A stretch of 64,000 bases of DNA, taken from Microglena sp. YARC (Eukaryota > Chlorophyta > Chlorophyceae > Chlamydomonadales > Chlamydomonadaceae). Below the pieces are notes generated by a model. It was not told the DNA's origin, made no database searches, and worked only from the letters and a program-made list of their open reading frames with translations. Below are positions 13,201 to 23,994 of this stretch, piece after piece (within the stretch, counting starts at the first letter, position 1; each line of letters starts with the position of its first letter). The DNA is taken from positions 15,237,220 to 15,301,219 of the forward strand of contig CM039464.1 in assembly GCA_022414725.1 (NCBI GenBank), read 5' to 3'. Both the position numbers and the translations under genes were made by a program.

Positions 13201-16200
13201 GGGGAAGTGGGTCAGAGTGTATTGGGGAGGCGACAGTTTTGGAGGGAGGAGAGGTGAGCGGTGAGGCGGTTCAGGGACCGTTTGTGGTGTTTAGTAACTT
13301 TTGTGTAAGGTGATAAGAGAGAGATTGTAGTGCTGACAAAGGTGAGTTCCCATGGGGGTGACAGGTCATGGTATGAATAGATGGCCAGGTCATGGAATGG
13401 AGTCATGAGTGATACAGGGATTGCCTGTGGAGGGAGAGGAAGAGAGTGTATGTTAAGTTTGTCAAGAAGTTCTGTGTCATTCAAGAAATTGTTATGTCAG
13501 ATTTTTTTTAATAATTTCCAGCTGGCGGGCTAGGGACATATACTTAAGTTGCTTGCGGGATAGAGAGAGAGGATCTAGAGTGGTCATTGGTGGAAGTTGA
13601 TTTATTAAGGAGAGCTCTAGTGAGGATTCCAGGTGACCTTGGTCGTTCATGGACTGGGTGAGGGCTGTTGCAGTAATCTGGGTGTATTCAGTGAGTAGGG
13701 AGGGGCACCCCTAGTCCTGCCTCTGTTTTAAGGAGGTGGGAGTGCTCTTGTCGGAAAAGATCTGGGAAGGGAGCAACAGAGTTTAACTGTTTTTAATACT
13801 GCTCTGTCAATGACGTGAATGTCGGTTAGTGAGAAGGGAGCTACTGTCATGGGGTATTTAATAGCTGCTCTGACACATTGTGAAATTATTCGTAAGCATT
13901 GGGTGGGGGTTGCCCTGTTTTTAGCTTTGGTGAGGATACTCATCCCTTTATTGTGAATGGTTTCAATAGTATAGTGGAGTTGAGTTTTTCCAATTTAAGG
14001 TAAGTGAGATGTGAACCCCAAGTATTTGTAGGCTTGGTCAGGCGGCTGGTAGGTAGCATAGGAGTTTCCTTGTGGAATTTTATCTAGCCTTTGTTTGAGA
14101 GTGTTGTTGTGAGTAGGTTGAGATGGGTGTGATTTGTGGAGTATGCCACTGACCACACATTTGGTGGCGTTAAGAGGAATGCCCGACCAGATGCTAAAAG
14201 TTTGAACTTTACCACATTGGATGCGAAGGTCTCTGAGCTGCCGGTTAGGACAGCAGTGTCGTCAGCATACCCAAGCTGCTGGGTGTGGTGTTCATCTGCT
14301 GTTTTGGAGGGTAGGGATGCTGCTCTGTATCCTCGTCACCCCAGAACGGAGCCATCTGTGTAGGGGTTCTAGAAAGATAATGAAGAGTAGGGGGGAGAGA
14401 GTATCTCCCTGGATGGTGCCCTAGTGATGGGGATGGGGGAGCCAGGTGTATTGTTAAGGAGAATATGTGTAGTAGAGTTTGTGTAGATTCCTTTAATAGT
14501 GTCTATAGTGTCGTGGGTGTAACCCAAGCTGTGCATGATGCAGAGAAGTTTTTGGTGATCAATCATGTTAAAAGCAGAGCTAAAGTCGAAGTAGGCAGCA
14601 TAGAGGTCTGGTGGAAGAGGGCAGCGTCCTCAATGTTGTGGAGTAGGTTCAAGAGTTGTCTATAGGTACTTTTGTCTTTTCTGAAACTTCTTGGCAGGCG
14701 CTAAGAATGTGGTTGGTTTCAGAGTAGGTAGTAATAGTGTTAGTAACAAGGGAGGTCCAGAGTTTGGCTACAGCATTGTTAATGCCTATTGGCCTGTGGT
14801 TTTGAGGTAAGCAAGGATCTGATTTTTTGTAGAGCATGACTGTGTGTGTGAGGTTTTCCAGCAGTCTGGTGTTTCTCCCAGGATCCATACTAGCTGCATG
14901 AGTTTGTGTATGATGAGGTGCATTTCCTGTGGGAGGCACATAAGTAATTCATTAGGTATGCCGTCTGGGGCAGTGGCTTTGTTGGTAGAAGAGTTTCCTA
15001 ATACAGTCAGCATAAGGTGGTTGAGGAGGAGAGAAAGGTGTAGGGAGAGGCAGTGTTTTTGTATGGAGTTGGCTGGAGTTTCCAAGTGGTATTTGTCTGT
15101 GTGTATTTCCCATGGAGGGGGGGTGGCGTGTCGTGTATAGTCATCTGAGATGGGTGGAGTGGGAGGTGACATGAGTTTTCCCATATGTTTAGTCATAAAC
15201 TTCCAGGAGACCCCTGGGTGCTAGTGCTGAGTGTGTGTGTGGATGCGTCCAGTAGAGCAGTGGGTGTGTGTGTGTGATTTTCAGGAGAGAAAATATACCT
15301 GTGAGTTTGTCGTGCTTGTGTACTGAGGCGGCGTCGGAATTTCTTAATGGAGGCGGTTGCTCTCTCCTCTTTGAGTGCAACCTGCATGTGACGTAATTCT
15401 GTAAATACTTAGTTTAATATCAGCAGTTAAGGAGAGACAACAGTCAGAGAGGAGTAAATTTTGAAAGTGCTGTTGTATTTTAATTTTAGTGGTAGGTGAG
15501 TATGTGCCTGCCGTGTGAGGTGTGCTTCTAAGTTCCATGTATTGTTTGTTGGTCAAGGTGGTTGGAAGCTGTTCGGAGTGCTTTAATGTTTTTAATATGG
15601 TAGTTAAGTCTTCTGTAGGTTTTGGCAGTTTGTCTTGGCAGGAAGGTGCCTGTGTACTAGGCTTGGTAGGGCAGGTGTCAGTCATGATGGAAAGAGCTTG
15701 GTGAAGAGTGACCATGAGATGATTTGTCATGCTGTTAAGGTCTTCTGGTATGGTGGCTTTGAGTTCTTGTCTAATAGATTGAATGTGTGCAGATGTTTTA
15801 TCTTCTCCAGTAAAGTTTGTGCTATAGTCCAGGCTTTATCTATGTTAATGTGGCTGTGCTGGAATTGATGGGAGAAATTGATTAGAGATGGCTTTTTAGC
15901 TTTGGCCATGTCTTGTTGCTTGAGAGGAAGCTGCAGTTGAGGTGTTGGATTGTGAGGTGGTATGTCAAGGTTAGGAGGGGGAAAGAGAGAGGAGGTAATG
16001 TGTTGTTCCAGGGTCAAGTGGTCCAGTGTGTCTCCCATTTGGTGTGCAGTTTCTGTCACCGTGGTTGCAGTTGGGGGGGTGATGAGAATGATGTCATCTA
16101 TCTGCTACTGTAGGAAGTGTTGTTGAGTAAGTGTGGGGACGTGGTGACGGTTGAATGTGAATTGGATATTTTTAAGGTGTTGATAGTGGGGGTGGTCCCC

Positions 16201-16855
16201 AGGTGCTTGATTGTGTTGCTTCTATCAGTAAGGTAGTAGGCTGCAGTCTCCCCTGCAATATAGTGATGAGAGGGGTTTTGGGATATAATGTAGTGAATGT
16301 GTTCATAAATTCGGGCTCTTTTGGCAGGGTCATTGCAGGGCATGTAGACGCCTAAAATGTGGGTAGTGTTGTTAATAGTTTGATGAGTGAGAATGACCAG
16401 CTATGTCAGTGGGGGACTTCATGTTTAATTGGATGTGTAGTAAGAGTCTTTTTTATAAGTGTGATAACTCCAGCTGAGCGGGTTACAATGTTGTCTGCAT
16501 TGGTAGCTTGCTTAATGGTTTTGCTGCTGTGATGAAAGTGGGTAGTCAGATAGGTCTTGTTTGATCATATTAATTATACTGTGTTGTTAGAGGTGAGTTT
16601 TGTTTTTGGTGAGAATAGCAATGTCTGGCTCATTAGTTCGAATATGGTCGTAGAGTGTTCCCAGGATGAGAAGATGCCTCTGCAGTTGGAAGTGATAATG
16701 TTAGTGAGATAGAGTGCAGTTTTGCTGCTGTTGACAGGATATGAGGTAGTGTGGGTTATTTTATTCTTTTCGTTGGAAGGGTTTTTGTGGTGAGTCTGGG
16801 GGGAGTAGGTTTCTTGGTAGGAGGTTTCTGCTCCAAAGATCCTGCTCTGGCGCAT
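10221..16855 (-). pseudogene. LINE-A ORF2: endonuclease, reverse transcriptase, RNase H (frame-broken)
   Basis: Domains are in canonical order. The APE-type endonuclease starts near 16730 with 'IITSNCRGI' and 'LLFSPKTKLTSNN', continues with 'YMPCNDPAKRARIYEHIH' at 16345-16290, and ends with 'QIDDIIL' near 16090 and a 'LDHLTL' block near 16020. The RT has 'NKATAPDGIPNELL' (about 14990-14950), 'LPQNHRPIGINNAVAKLWTS' (14810-14755), 'GYTHDTIDTIKGIY' (about 14525), a 'QGDTLSPLLF' motif B (about 14420-14390) and the catalytic YADD at 14269-14258. RNase H has YTD (11302-11294), NNRAEL (about 11180), HTDS (about 11110) and GNDRADILA (about 10925), so all four carboxylates are present. A CPIC..H..C motif follows at about 10500-10440. 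The C-terminus ends near 10221. At least ten frame changes or stops occur, so a functional product is unlikely from this sequence as read. Confidence 0.85.
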
Positions 16856-17166
16856 CTTGTTGCTGTCGGGTATGGCAGGTCTAGTAGGGATAGGAAGGTT
16901 AGTCTTGGGAGGTTGAGTTGTATCCCTGGGTGTTTTTTGGTGGTCGGTGATTTATGTGTAGAGTTTGAGTGGAGGGAAGTGGGGTTGCAACGGGTAGAGG
17001 TTCTTTTAGGTTTCTTAGATTTGGGAGGCTCCTCATCATCAGAGACAAGGTCTACAGTTTCTGTAGGAGCTGGGGGCTCTGTAGGATCTGCAGGGTGAAT
17101 GTGATCTGTAGGGTGTGGAAGGTCTGAGAGAAGTTGTTGAAGTTGTGAGGAGTCTGTAAGATCCAT
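16756..17166 (-). CDS. LINE-A linker: acidic/basic low-complexity open frame before the endonuclease
   Basis: An open frame of 136 codons starting MDLTDSSQLQQ. It has a Pro/Thr-rich part, an acidic patch VSDDEEPPKSKKPKR that joins directly to a basic nuclear-localisation-like run, and a Lys/Thr/Pro-rich end. It overlaps the start of the endonuclease frame at 16855, so it is probably the N-terminal part of ORF2 displaced by a frameshift. It is not an independent gene. Confidence 0.45.
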   Translation of the reverse strand: MDLTDSSQLQQLLSDLPHPTDHIHPADPTEPPAPTETVDLVSDDEEPPKSKKPKRTSTRCNPTSLHSNSTHKSPTTKKHPGIQLNLPRLTFLSLLDLPYPTATRCARAGSLEQKPPTKKPTPPRLTTKTLPTKRIK

Positions 17167-17202
17167 CTGGTCTGTAAGAACTATCTGGTCTGAGGAGTCG
17201 GT

Positions 17203-18255
17203 CTAGCATTGTGAGTAAGAGTGGTAGGTAGGTTCTATAATGATAGTTTGAGTTGGGTTGTTTGGTTCATAGTAAATTTCAGGCTGGAAAAGTTGAGGCA
17301 GGGTAGTCCAGATGTGTCTGTAAGGGTGTAAATGTGCCCTTCGAAGATGTTGCCAGTCAGGAGGCTTCAGGGGATAGGGGCTTTCAGAGTTCAATATCCC
17401 ACCACTCACCGTCCAGTTGCTTAATGGAACCTTAGCATGTCCATATCCAGAGTGATAATGTAGGAGGAAGCAAGAGCATTTGGTAGGGATGCGTTGTAGG
17501 ATCTGCATCTGTGAGCTGCCCAGCATGATACCTTCAGAGTAGGTCAGTGAAGTCCTGCGATTTTCTGTGTGGGGGCTAATATGGTGGGGAATGTATCTTG
17601 GGTTGGTGTGCTTAGTAAGGAGGCCAAGGTGAGATTTGTTGGAAGAAAGGTAGCAATTAATAAGATGGCTAGAATAGTTACGCAGTGAGACTGTCATAGT
17701 GCCTCTTCTAGGTCCATTGTTGGCACGTATAGTTGCGCACGATGAGTGTCTAATTTTACAGAAAAGTCTAGGATTTTCGTCAAGATCAAGAGCTTTGTAC
17801 CCCAGGTAAACTGTTGATGGAGTGTATTTGGCAGTTGGAGTCGATTTTGGGGTTCCCAATATGGGAGATTGGTGCGGTGGGTGGTCTGGGTTGTTTGTAC
17901 GGCGGGGGTGGGGGTGGTGGCTTGGTCCTCCTCCATGGGGTCCTCCGGGAGGTCTCCTCCATAGGGTTGATGGGGTTGTGATCTAGCCATGCTTCATTGG
18001 GGTTGTCTGGTTGTAGTGTATAGGTGTGGCCCTGGATGCTCGCCCATTTACGAGGGGTGTTCAGCGAGAATGGGTTGGTGTTTGAGAGAGTCTATCAAGT
18101 ACCACTCACCCTGGAAGTGTTTGATTGTGGCTGCATGGCCAAATACCGTGCTGAAGTTGAGTATGCATGCCTGGTGGGGGTGGAGGCGCTCTAATATCTG
18201 TTCCTTTGTTGCTGCCCGGCATGAATGCCCTTGGGGTATGTCTCTCGGTGTCCAT
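17203..18255 (-). pseudogene. LINE-A ORF1 (putative RNA-binding protein), frame-broken
   Basis: The likely start is the ATG at 18255-18253 (MDTERHTPRAF). The frame then shifts into 'RLHPHQACILNFSTVFGHAA' and 'TIKHFQGEWYLIDSLKHQP', next into a frame containing MEEDQATTPTPAVQ and 'LPYWEPQNRLQLP' (17990-17694), and finally into a 218-codon stretch ending at 17203. That last part is rich in basic residues and has a KCSCFLLHYHSGYGH segment whose Cys/His spacing might bind zinc. Its place upstream of the endonuclease is that of LINE ORF1. I see no clear RRM or transposase_22 domain, so function is inferred from position only. Confidence 0.6.
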
Positions 18256-19270
18256 GGTTAGGAAGGGGAAGCTGAGCAGTGTCAGGGGGGTTATATCAAC
18301 GGGGTGAGGATGCCCACAATGGGGTGGTGTAGATGCAGGAAGGAGCTAAGCAGGGGGACTGAGAAGTTGCCCTTGGCCGTGTCCAGTTTGTGTAGTGCTC
18401 GTCCTAATTCTACGGCGGCTGGTGTGGAGGTGATCAGCGTATGCGAGGATAGCTAGGGGTTCTTATGTACGGACCTCCTAGGTAGGTATTTATGGCGTGG
18501 GACTGGCAGAATTATATGCTTTGGGGTTCCCAGTATGGGAGGTGGGGTTGGGAGGGGAGAAGAGGGAGGGGGAGAGGGGGTTGGTCTCCTCCTCTAACAC
18601 GTGGGGTGGGGGGGTGGGCAGTTGGATCTGGATGTGTTTAGGCTGGTGGGGATGGCTGGGTGGGGGAGGCTGTTGGTGGCCTGGGGACCCCCAAGTTGGC
18701 TATTCATTGAGTGGGCCTGGCAGAGGTCGAATACTTGAGGTTCCAGTATGAGGGGTGGGGGGCGGGGGTTAGGGGGGTATGGAGTGGGGGCGAGGTCTTG
18801 ACCCCTTCCTCTACAGGTGGGGTGAGGGGGCAGGCAAGCGGGTTGAGGTGTAATTAGGCTTAGTGAGGATGGTGAGGTGTATGAGGCTGGTGATGACCTG
18901 GGGAGTTCATGAGGTAATACAAGCAAGGTGGTTACCGTGGGGGAGGTAATATAATAGCATGGAGGTTTCGATGATGAGGGAGGGGGCGGCAGGGGACCAC
19001 GTCTTCTTACATGAGCATCTCCGTGCTTATAAGATAAAAGCTTGCTGCCTCTTCCCTGTCTACGTCTAGTAGCTTGTTTAGGGTAGGGGGGGGGGCAGTC
19101 TGGCAGGGTCAGGTAGATGCATGTGGTGATTAATGCCCATCCCGCTATTATAATGTTCCATAGTATGAGCCCCTGGGCCATGCGTCTGAGGCATAGGGAG
19201 TGAGCCACCACCGAAAAATACTAGAAATGGTATCACCATGAGGGCACATGCTCAGGTATGGATTACCAGG
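18256..19270 (-). mobile_element. LINE-A 5' untranslated region
   Basis: G-rich on the plus strand, C-rich on the LINE sense strand, without protein-like frames. It is shared with 365-1456, so it belongs to the element. The right border near 19270 is the last point where similarity to the first copy can be followed before that copy enters the gap, so the true 5' end may lie a little further right. Confidence 0.6.
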
Positions 19271-19379
19271 AGTGTTTTGGCATCCTCTGATCACACCTAG
19301 GTTGCACATGGGTACATATTGTACATATTGGCCAGGGTGCCCTACTCTACTGGCTGCTTTTGGGGAGAGGGGCTTTAGC

Positions 19380-19740
19380 TTCTTTGTGGGAAGATTTGTG
19401 CTTCTTTGGAGGAAGGCTTTGTTGCTCCTTTGTAGGAAGACTTGCTCGTTTGTAATGAGGCTTGTTGCTTCTTTGTAGGAAGACTTGTGCTCGTTTGTAA
19501 TGAGGCTTGTTGCTTCTTTTGTAGGAAGACTTGTGCTCGTTTGTAATGAGGCTTGTTGCTTCTTTGTAGGAAGACTTGTGCTCGTTTGTCATGAGGCTTG
19601 TTGCTTCTTTGTAGGAAGACTTGTGCTCGTTTGTAATGAGGCTTGTTGCTTCTTTGTAGGAAGACTTGTGCTCGTTTGTAATGAGGCTTGTTGCTTCTTT
19701 GGAGGAAGACTTGTGCTCTTTTGGAGAGGCTTGTGCTCCT
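19380..19740. repeat. 45-bp tandem repeat (about 7-8 copies)
   Basis: The unit reads 'aggaagacttgtgctcgttt' followed by 'gtaatgaggcttgttgcttc' and 'tttgt'. Central copies differ by single bases and one by a single T insertion (near 19520). Because 45 is a multiple of three, all frames stay open and give 15-residue protein repeats on both strands (minus: EATSLITNEHKSSYK). This is a by-product of the period. I see no promoter, splice site or non-repetitive coding support, so I do not call a gene. Confidence 0.9.
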
Positions 19741-20800
19741 TTGGGGGGAGACTTGGTGTTTATTATGATGATGACTTTTTTGGTGGGGGGCATGCTGGTG
19801 TGTGAAGGGTCGTACGATGGTATGATTGCAAGGTGGCATGGTCTCTTCAGGTGGGCATTGACAGCAAGTTGGTGATCTAGATTTTGGGTGTTGGCATGGT
19901 CACCTGGTCGCATGGTTGCATGGTTGAGAAATCGTCTCATGTGGGTCTGGCGGCAGGTTGGTGATCTGAGTTCGCTGCATTGCCCTGATCGCATGGTCGC
20001 GTTAGGGTTGGAATTGGTAGCAAGGCGGTGTTCTATATTCGCAGAGCCGCTAGTATGGATCTTACCCTGCTTCGGCTTTTCTTGTTTCGACTCTCCTTGC
20101 TTATTGCAATTCTTGTGCGGCACGGGGGGCTAATTTTGTACATGATTGGGCAAGTTGTGTCGCGCTTGAGCTGTTCGAGTGATGAGGCTTAGTATTTGTG
20201 GTAGTTGCCAGGAGTCGTTTATGACGATCGGTCTGCGGGTCCGCGTTCAGAAGGGTAATGTGACGCGCGGTGGGAAGGTCCGCGTTCGAAAAAGCAGGTA
20301 GCTGTCTTGGGTACCTGCATGGAGGGGGAAAGTGTTCGTTAGTAGGTTTCTCGATTGCATGGAGCCTTCGCTCCTGGCAGCGACCATCAAGAATGCACCA
20401 GGGATACGCGCTTTGCATCCCCCCCTGTTGGGAAGTCCAGAGAGAGGCGCATTCTGTCCGGAAATTCATACTCCCGACTGCCCAGAGGTGCAGCCGACCA
20501 AAATAACCGCATATCACCCTGCGATCACAGCGATTGCTGCGACTCGCGTCAGATGTTGAAGACAGCCACTTCGATAGCAGCATCGCCTCTGCGGAAGCAT
20601 GAGCTCCTGTTTGGTTGCAGTTTCGGGGAGAGTTGACCAAAACTGCACGAAACAGAGAGCAGGTGGTATCATTCGGTAGCGCAGACGCAGGAGGATGCGA
20701 ATGCGCTACGCGAATGCTAAGAAGGAGAATGAGTAGCGAGAAGGTTACATGGGAAATTCGAATGGTGTAGTCCCTAGCATCCAGACTTCAAGGCATACGA
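19741..20800. other. No supported gene
   Basis: A 179-codon open frame lies on the minus strand at 20640-20101 and several short frames overlap it on the other strand. None has a recognisable motif, a start context or splice support. Parts repeat short words ('gcatggtc', 'ttggtgatct'), consistent with degenerate repeats. Confidence 0.4.
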
Positions 20801-20805
20801 TAGGC

Positions 20806-21085
20806 TTCCAGACCCCTACATACATACATGCATGCAACCGGGGATTTGGGGAGGTGGATGGTGCACTGTATACAGAGGGGACTTGTGGCATGCCCCAAAC
20901 ACCCATGTTACCGGTACTTGATTGACACAATAGAAAGAACCCAGCTGGTTAACATCTGTCTGTCAATGCTTTTTAAAATATGATGGGCCATACATACAAC
21001 AGATCATCAAATGCTCACTCATACTGAATAGTACCTGTTTGGTTTAAGAATGTTACTGGCCTGATTTGTTGTTTAGAAGAATCCA
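20806..21085 (+). repeat. Dispersed repeat C, copy 1
   Basis: Aligns over ~270 bp with 49655-49915. Shared words in order: 'gacccctacatacat/gacccctagatatatcc', 'atgcatgcaac', 'aggggacttg', 'gcatgcccc', 'aaacacccat', 'gatcatca', 'gtttaagaatgt', 'cactggcct' (here 'tactggcct'). Divergence is high with many indels. No coding potential or terminal repeats recognised. Confidence 0.65.
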
Positions 21086-21427
21086 AAGACTATTGAACAC
21101 ATCTGGTACTGTATGTGGTACTAGGGTCCTTTAAAATCTACGATTTGAGACGTAATTATTTTCATAATCTGCGTTGGCAACGCAATAGACTCCGTCTGCG
21201 CAGGTGGATCGGATTAGATTGTTACACGGGGTGTTCAGCAAACTCTAGGCTGCTCGCTGTCTTCCAAAGTTGCAGGCCCAAGTCCCCCTGTGCGATACAG
21301 ACAAATTGAACCTGGGGGAAAAACATCGACAAAATCCTTGAGTCTACGGCTAGCGCACGGAGAACCATATTTTTGGGACGAAAATAATTCGGGATAAGCG
21401 GATTAGGCAGTTATGCATGTATATATG

Positions 21428-21476
21428 TTACAGTCCAGGGGTAGGACAAATAGGGTAAAGGGACTTGCCCAACCGT
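21428..21476 (+). repeat. Short dispersed repeat 'TTACAGTCCAGGGGTAG...CTTGCCCAACC'
   Basis: A ~48-bp sequence starting TTACAGTCCAGGGGTAGGAC and ending GGGACTTGCCCAACC. The same sequence, slightly varied, occurs at 53859-53905 (+), 51640-51686 (+, internal divergence), 55261-55309 (-) and 55515-55563 (-). Its first ~17 bases recur in the minus-strand intron array at 61640-62195. The surrounding 21090-22060 has no gene. Confidence 0.75.
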
Positions 21477-22071
21477 GAGAGGAAGGAAGGTAACACACTC
21501 GACCCTTCCAAGGAACAATGGGACGTTTCCATGTACAGGTTTCCACTTTCAGGTAGTAGTAGGAAGTTATGAATCTATACATATTAGTATATGACGCACC
21601 GCCTTGTTAGGTAGGTCTATGAGAAGATACCGGTAATCAGGCATCTCATGTTTCCCACTCTCATCCTATGAAGAGGACATCCAAGTATGGTACACAGCAT
21701 TCTTCCCACTTCGTGATCTGAAGCTGATGAAAGCTTACATCTCTAGGGCGCGTAAAGTGATTTGTTCGAGTTTACATTTTCCTGGTAATAAGATTTTTAC
21801 TGCCGAAGACAGCGAGCAGCCAAATTGCTGGCTGAAGCTATGTAACCAAGTTCAAGTTCTAGGGCACGTATCTGATGACTTGGTGCTTTGGTAAAATAAA
21901 AGATAATTGGAGAAAAAGGACCTCCTTCACTTTGTTCCAGTTAACTGGTTTAAGTTCCTAAGATCCCGCATCTCCATTTAAATTGGTGGCCAGAGATTCA
22001 TCCTGGGAATCTTCCAAGGAGTACAACATTGCAAGGGCATAAGACAAATCCTTGATACAACAGGTTCCCTA

Positions 22072-22390
22072 CAGGGTAGTGCAGGACGCAGCTTCCTGCA
22101 TTGCAGGACGCAACATGGGAGGGTCCGGTGCGTCCCGGACGCAGGTTCAAGATGTTGGTAGTGTCGCAGACGCAGGTTCAGGATCTTGGTTGCGTCTCAC
22201 CCATCAGTTGATTGGCCCACCACCACTCTTTTGCCGTGGGCTACGGGTTCTGTTGAGAGTAGGACGCAGCCTGGAGAGATCATTGCGTCCCAGGACGCAA
22301 CCAACTGATTTGGGTGCGTCCCAGGACACAACCTACCGAATTAGGGTGTGTCCAAGGACGCAACCCCTGGGGTCTGTTTGAAGTACCCTG
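22072..22390. mobile_element. hAT-like MITE with perfect 8-bp target duplication
   Basis: 319 bp flanked on both sides by GTTCCCTA (22064-22071 and 22391-22398), an 8-bp target duplication as made by hAT transposases. Termini are CAGGGTAGTGCA on the left and, reverse-complemented, CAGGGTACTTCA on the right; hAT ends commonly begin CAGGG. The interior carries about eight GCAGGACGCA/TGCGTCCCAGGACGCA palindromic units. There is no transposase, so it is non-autonomous. Related copies lie at 53178-53469 and 54115-54383. Confidence 0.85.
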
Positions 22391-22594
22391 GTTCCCTAGC
22401 CATGCTGAGAATCAATGGGTTGCTTACTCGCTTCCATCTATCAGTTTTCGCCTTTAGGTAGCATGAGGAAAGTCTAAATCTAGCCACATTACGTACCACC
22501 TTGTGAGGTAAGTCTCTGATGATATAAGTAGGCATCCGAGGTTTCTGATTTAATGAGCCATGCTTCGATTATTTCTACCAAGATTGAAATTGAG

Positions 22595-22656
<62 letters not shown>
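22595..22656. repeat. Compound microsatellite: poly-C (33) then (CA)n
   Basis: An uninterrupted C33 run passes directly into about 14 CA dinucleotides. The same compound order appears at 50948-50998 and, on the other strand, at 52093-52135, and in shorter form at 24145-24300 and 43688-43738. Exact homopolymer length is unreliable in any read technology. Confidence 0.95.
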
Positions 22657-22659
<3 letters not shown>

Positions 22660-22664
22660 CAGCA

Positions 22665-23590
22665 GAGCCCAGGATCCTTGCTATCATCGTTGGGTGTAGC
22701 AGGGCCCAGGATCCTTTCTGTTATCATGATCATCATAATCCTTGCTATTATAATTGGGTGTACATAGGCCCAGGATCCTTGCTATCATAATTGGGTGTAC
22801 CAGGGCCAAGGATTCTTGCTGTCATCATGATCATCAGAACCCTTGCTATCATCATGATCATCAGAACCCTTGCTATCATCATTGGGTTCAGAGCAGCCCA
22901 GGATCCTAGCTGTCATCATTGAGTTTAGCGTGGCCTAGGATCCATGCTGTCATCTTGATCATCAGAACCCTTGCTGTCATTATGATCATCAGCACCCTTT
23001 CTATCATCACTGGGTTTAGCAGGGCCCAGGATCCTTGCTGTCATCATGATCATCAGAATCCTTGCAGTCACCAGGATCCTTGCTATTATCATTAGGTGTA
23101 GCAGGGCCCAGGATCCTTGCTGCCATCATGATCACCGGGGTCCTTGCTATCATCATTGGGTTCAGCGGCGCCCAGGATCCTTGCCATCATCAGTGGGTGT
23201 AGCAGGGCCCAGGATCCTTGCTGTCATCAGGATGATCAGAATCCTTGCAGTCATCAGGATCCTTGCAGCCACCATAATTCTTGCTATCATCATTGTGTAA
23301 AGCGGGGCCCAGGATCCTTGCTGTCATCATGATGATTAGAACCCTTGCAGTCATCAGAATCCTTGCTGTCATCAGGATGATCAGAATCCTTGCAGTAATC
23401 AGGATCCTTGCTATCATCATTGTGTTTAGCGGGGCCCAGGATCCTTGCTGTCATCATGATCATCCGAACCCTTGCAGTCATCAGGATCCTTGCAGTCACC
23501 AGGGTCATCATAATCCTTGCAGTCATCAGGATCCTTGCTATCATCATTGGGTTTAGCGGGGACCAGGATCCTTGCTGTCATCATCTACAC
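22665..23590. repeat. Degenerate minisatellite rich in GGATCC (BamHI) sites
   Basis: Variable combinations of 'GGCCCAGGATCCTTGCTRTC', 'ATCATGATCATCAGAACCC' and 'ATTGGGTGTAGC' repeat with a period of roughly 55-65 bp across ~900 bp. Open frames on both strands (RILAIIIVFSGAQDPCCHH-like) come from the repeat, not from selection. 23590-23900 downstream shows no gene. Confidence 0.9.
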
Positions 23591-23779
23591 TTTTCGAGCT
23601 TTCCTCATTCTTTTCGAAGTGACTTACGTACGGCTTCAGTAAGAAGCCGGATAGGTCAGGCACTACGTACCGCGGTTTCATGTCATCCACGACGACGAAC
23701 CTGCTAGCTTGCTGTATTCCTACCTTTACGTCTTCCCTGGTTTAGTGAAAGGGGGTGAGAGGGTGTTAGATGTGTGGGG

Positions 23780-23957
23780 AGCTGCATAGAAGCTGCTGCT
23801 GGTAGCTGAAAATAAAAGCCATGTGTGCCATTCCAGAAGATGAAACCTGGGTATTAGGCGGTGTGAGATAATTTGTATATGCATCCCATAATGTAGCACA
23901 GTACCAGGATTATAAACAAAGGAAACCCTACCCCATGCCTATAAACCCTGTGGAGGG

Positions 23958-23994
<37 letters not shown>

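Larger units (their letters stand above)
9567..19270 (-). mobile_element. LINE-A copy 2: near full-length non-LTR retrotransposon (APE-EN, RT, RNase H)
   Basis: A ~9.7-kb minus-strand element. In order from its 5' end it holds a G/C-rich 5' region (19270-18256), ORF1 (18255-17203), a linker with a basic stretch (17166-16756), an APE-type endonuclease, RT, RNase H with a C-terminal cysteine/histidine motif, and a 3' segment to about 9600. It ends in a short (GAAATT)n tract at 9567-9590 that looks like the hexamer tail of a LINE. Its 5' end recurs at 1-1456. The domain set (APE, RT, RNase H, no LTR) is that of I/L1-type LINEs with RNase H, as found in plants and algae. The frames are broken by small indels, so the copy is either dead or read with errors. 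Confidence 0.85.

Noticed and set aside
20101..20640. 179-codon minus-strand frame as a gene
   Set aside because: No recognisable motif, no splice or start support, and competing frames on the other strand over the same bases.
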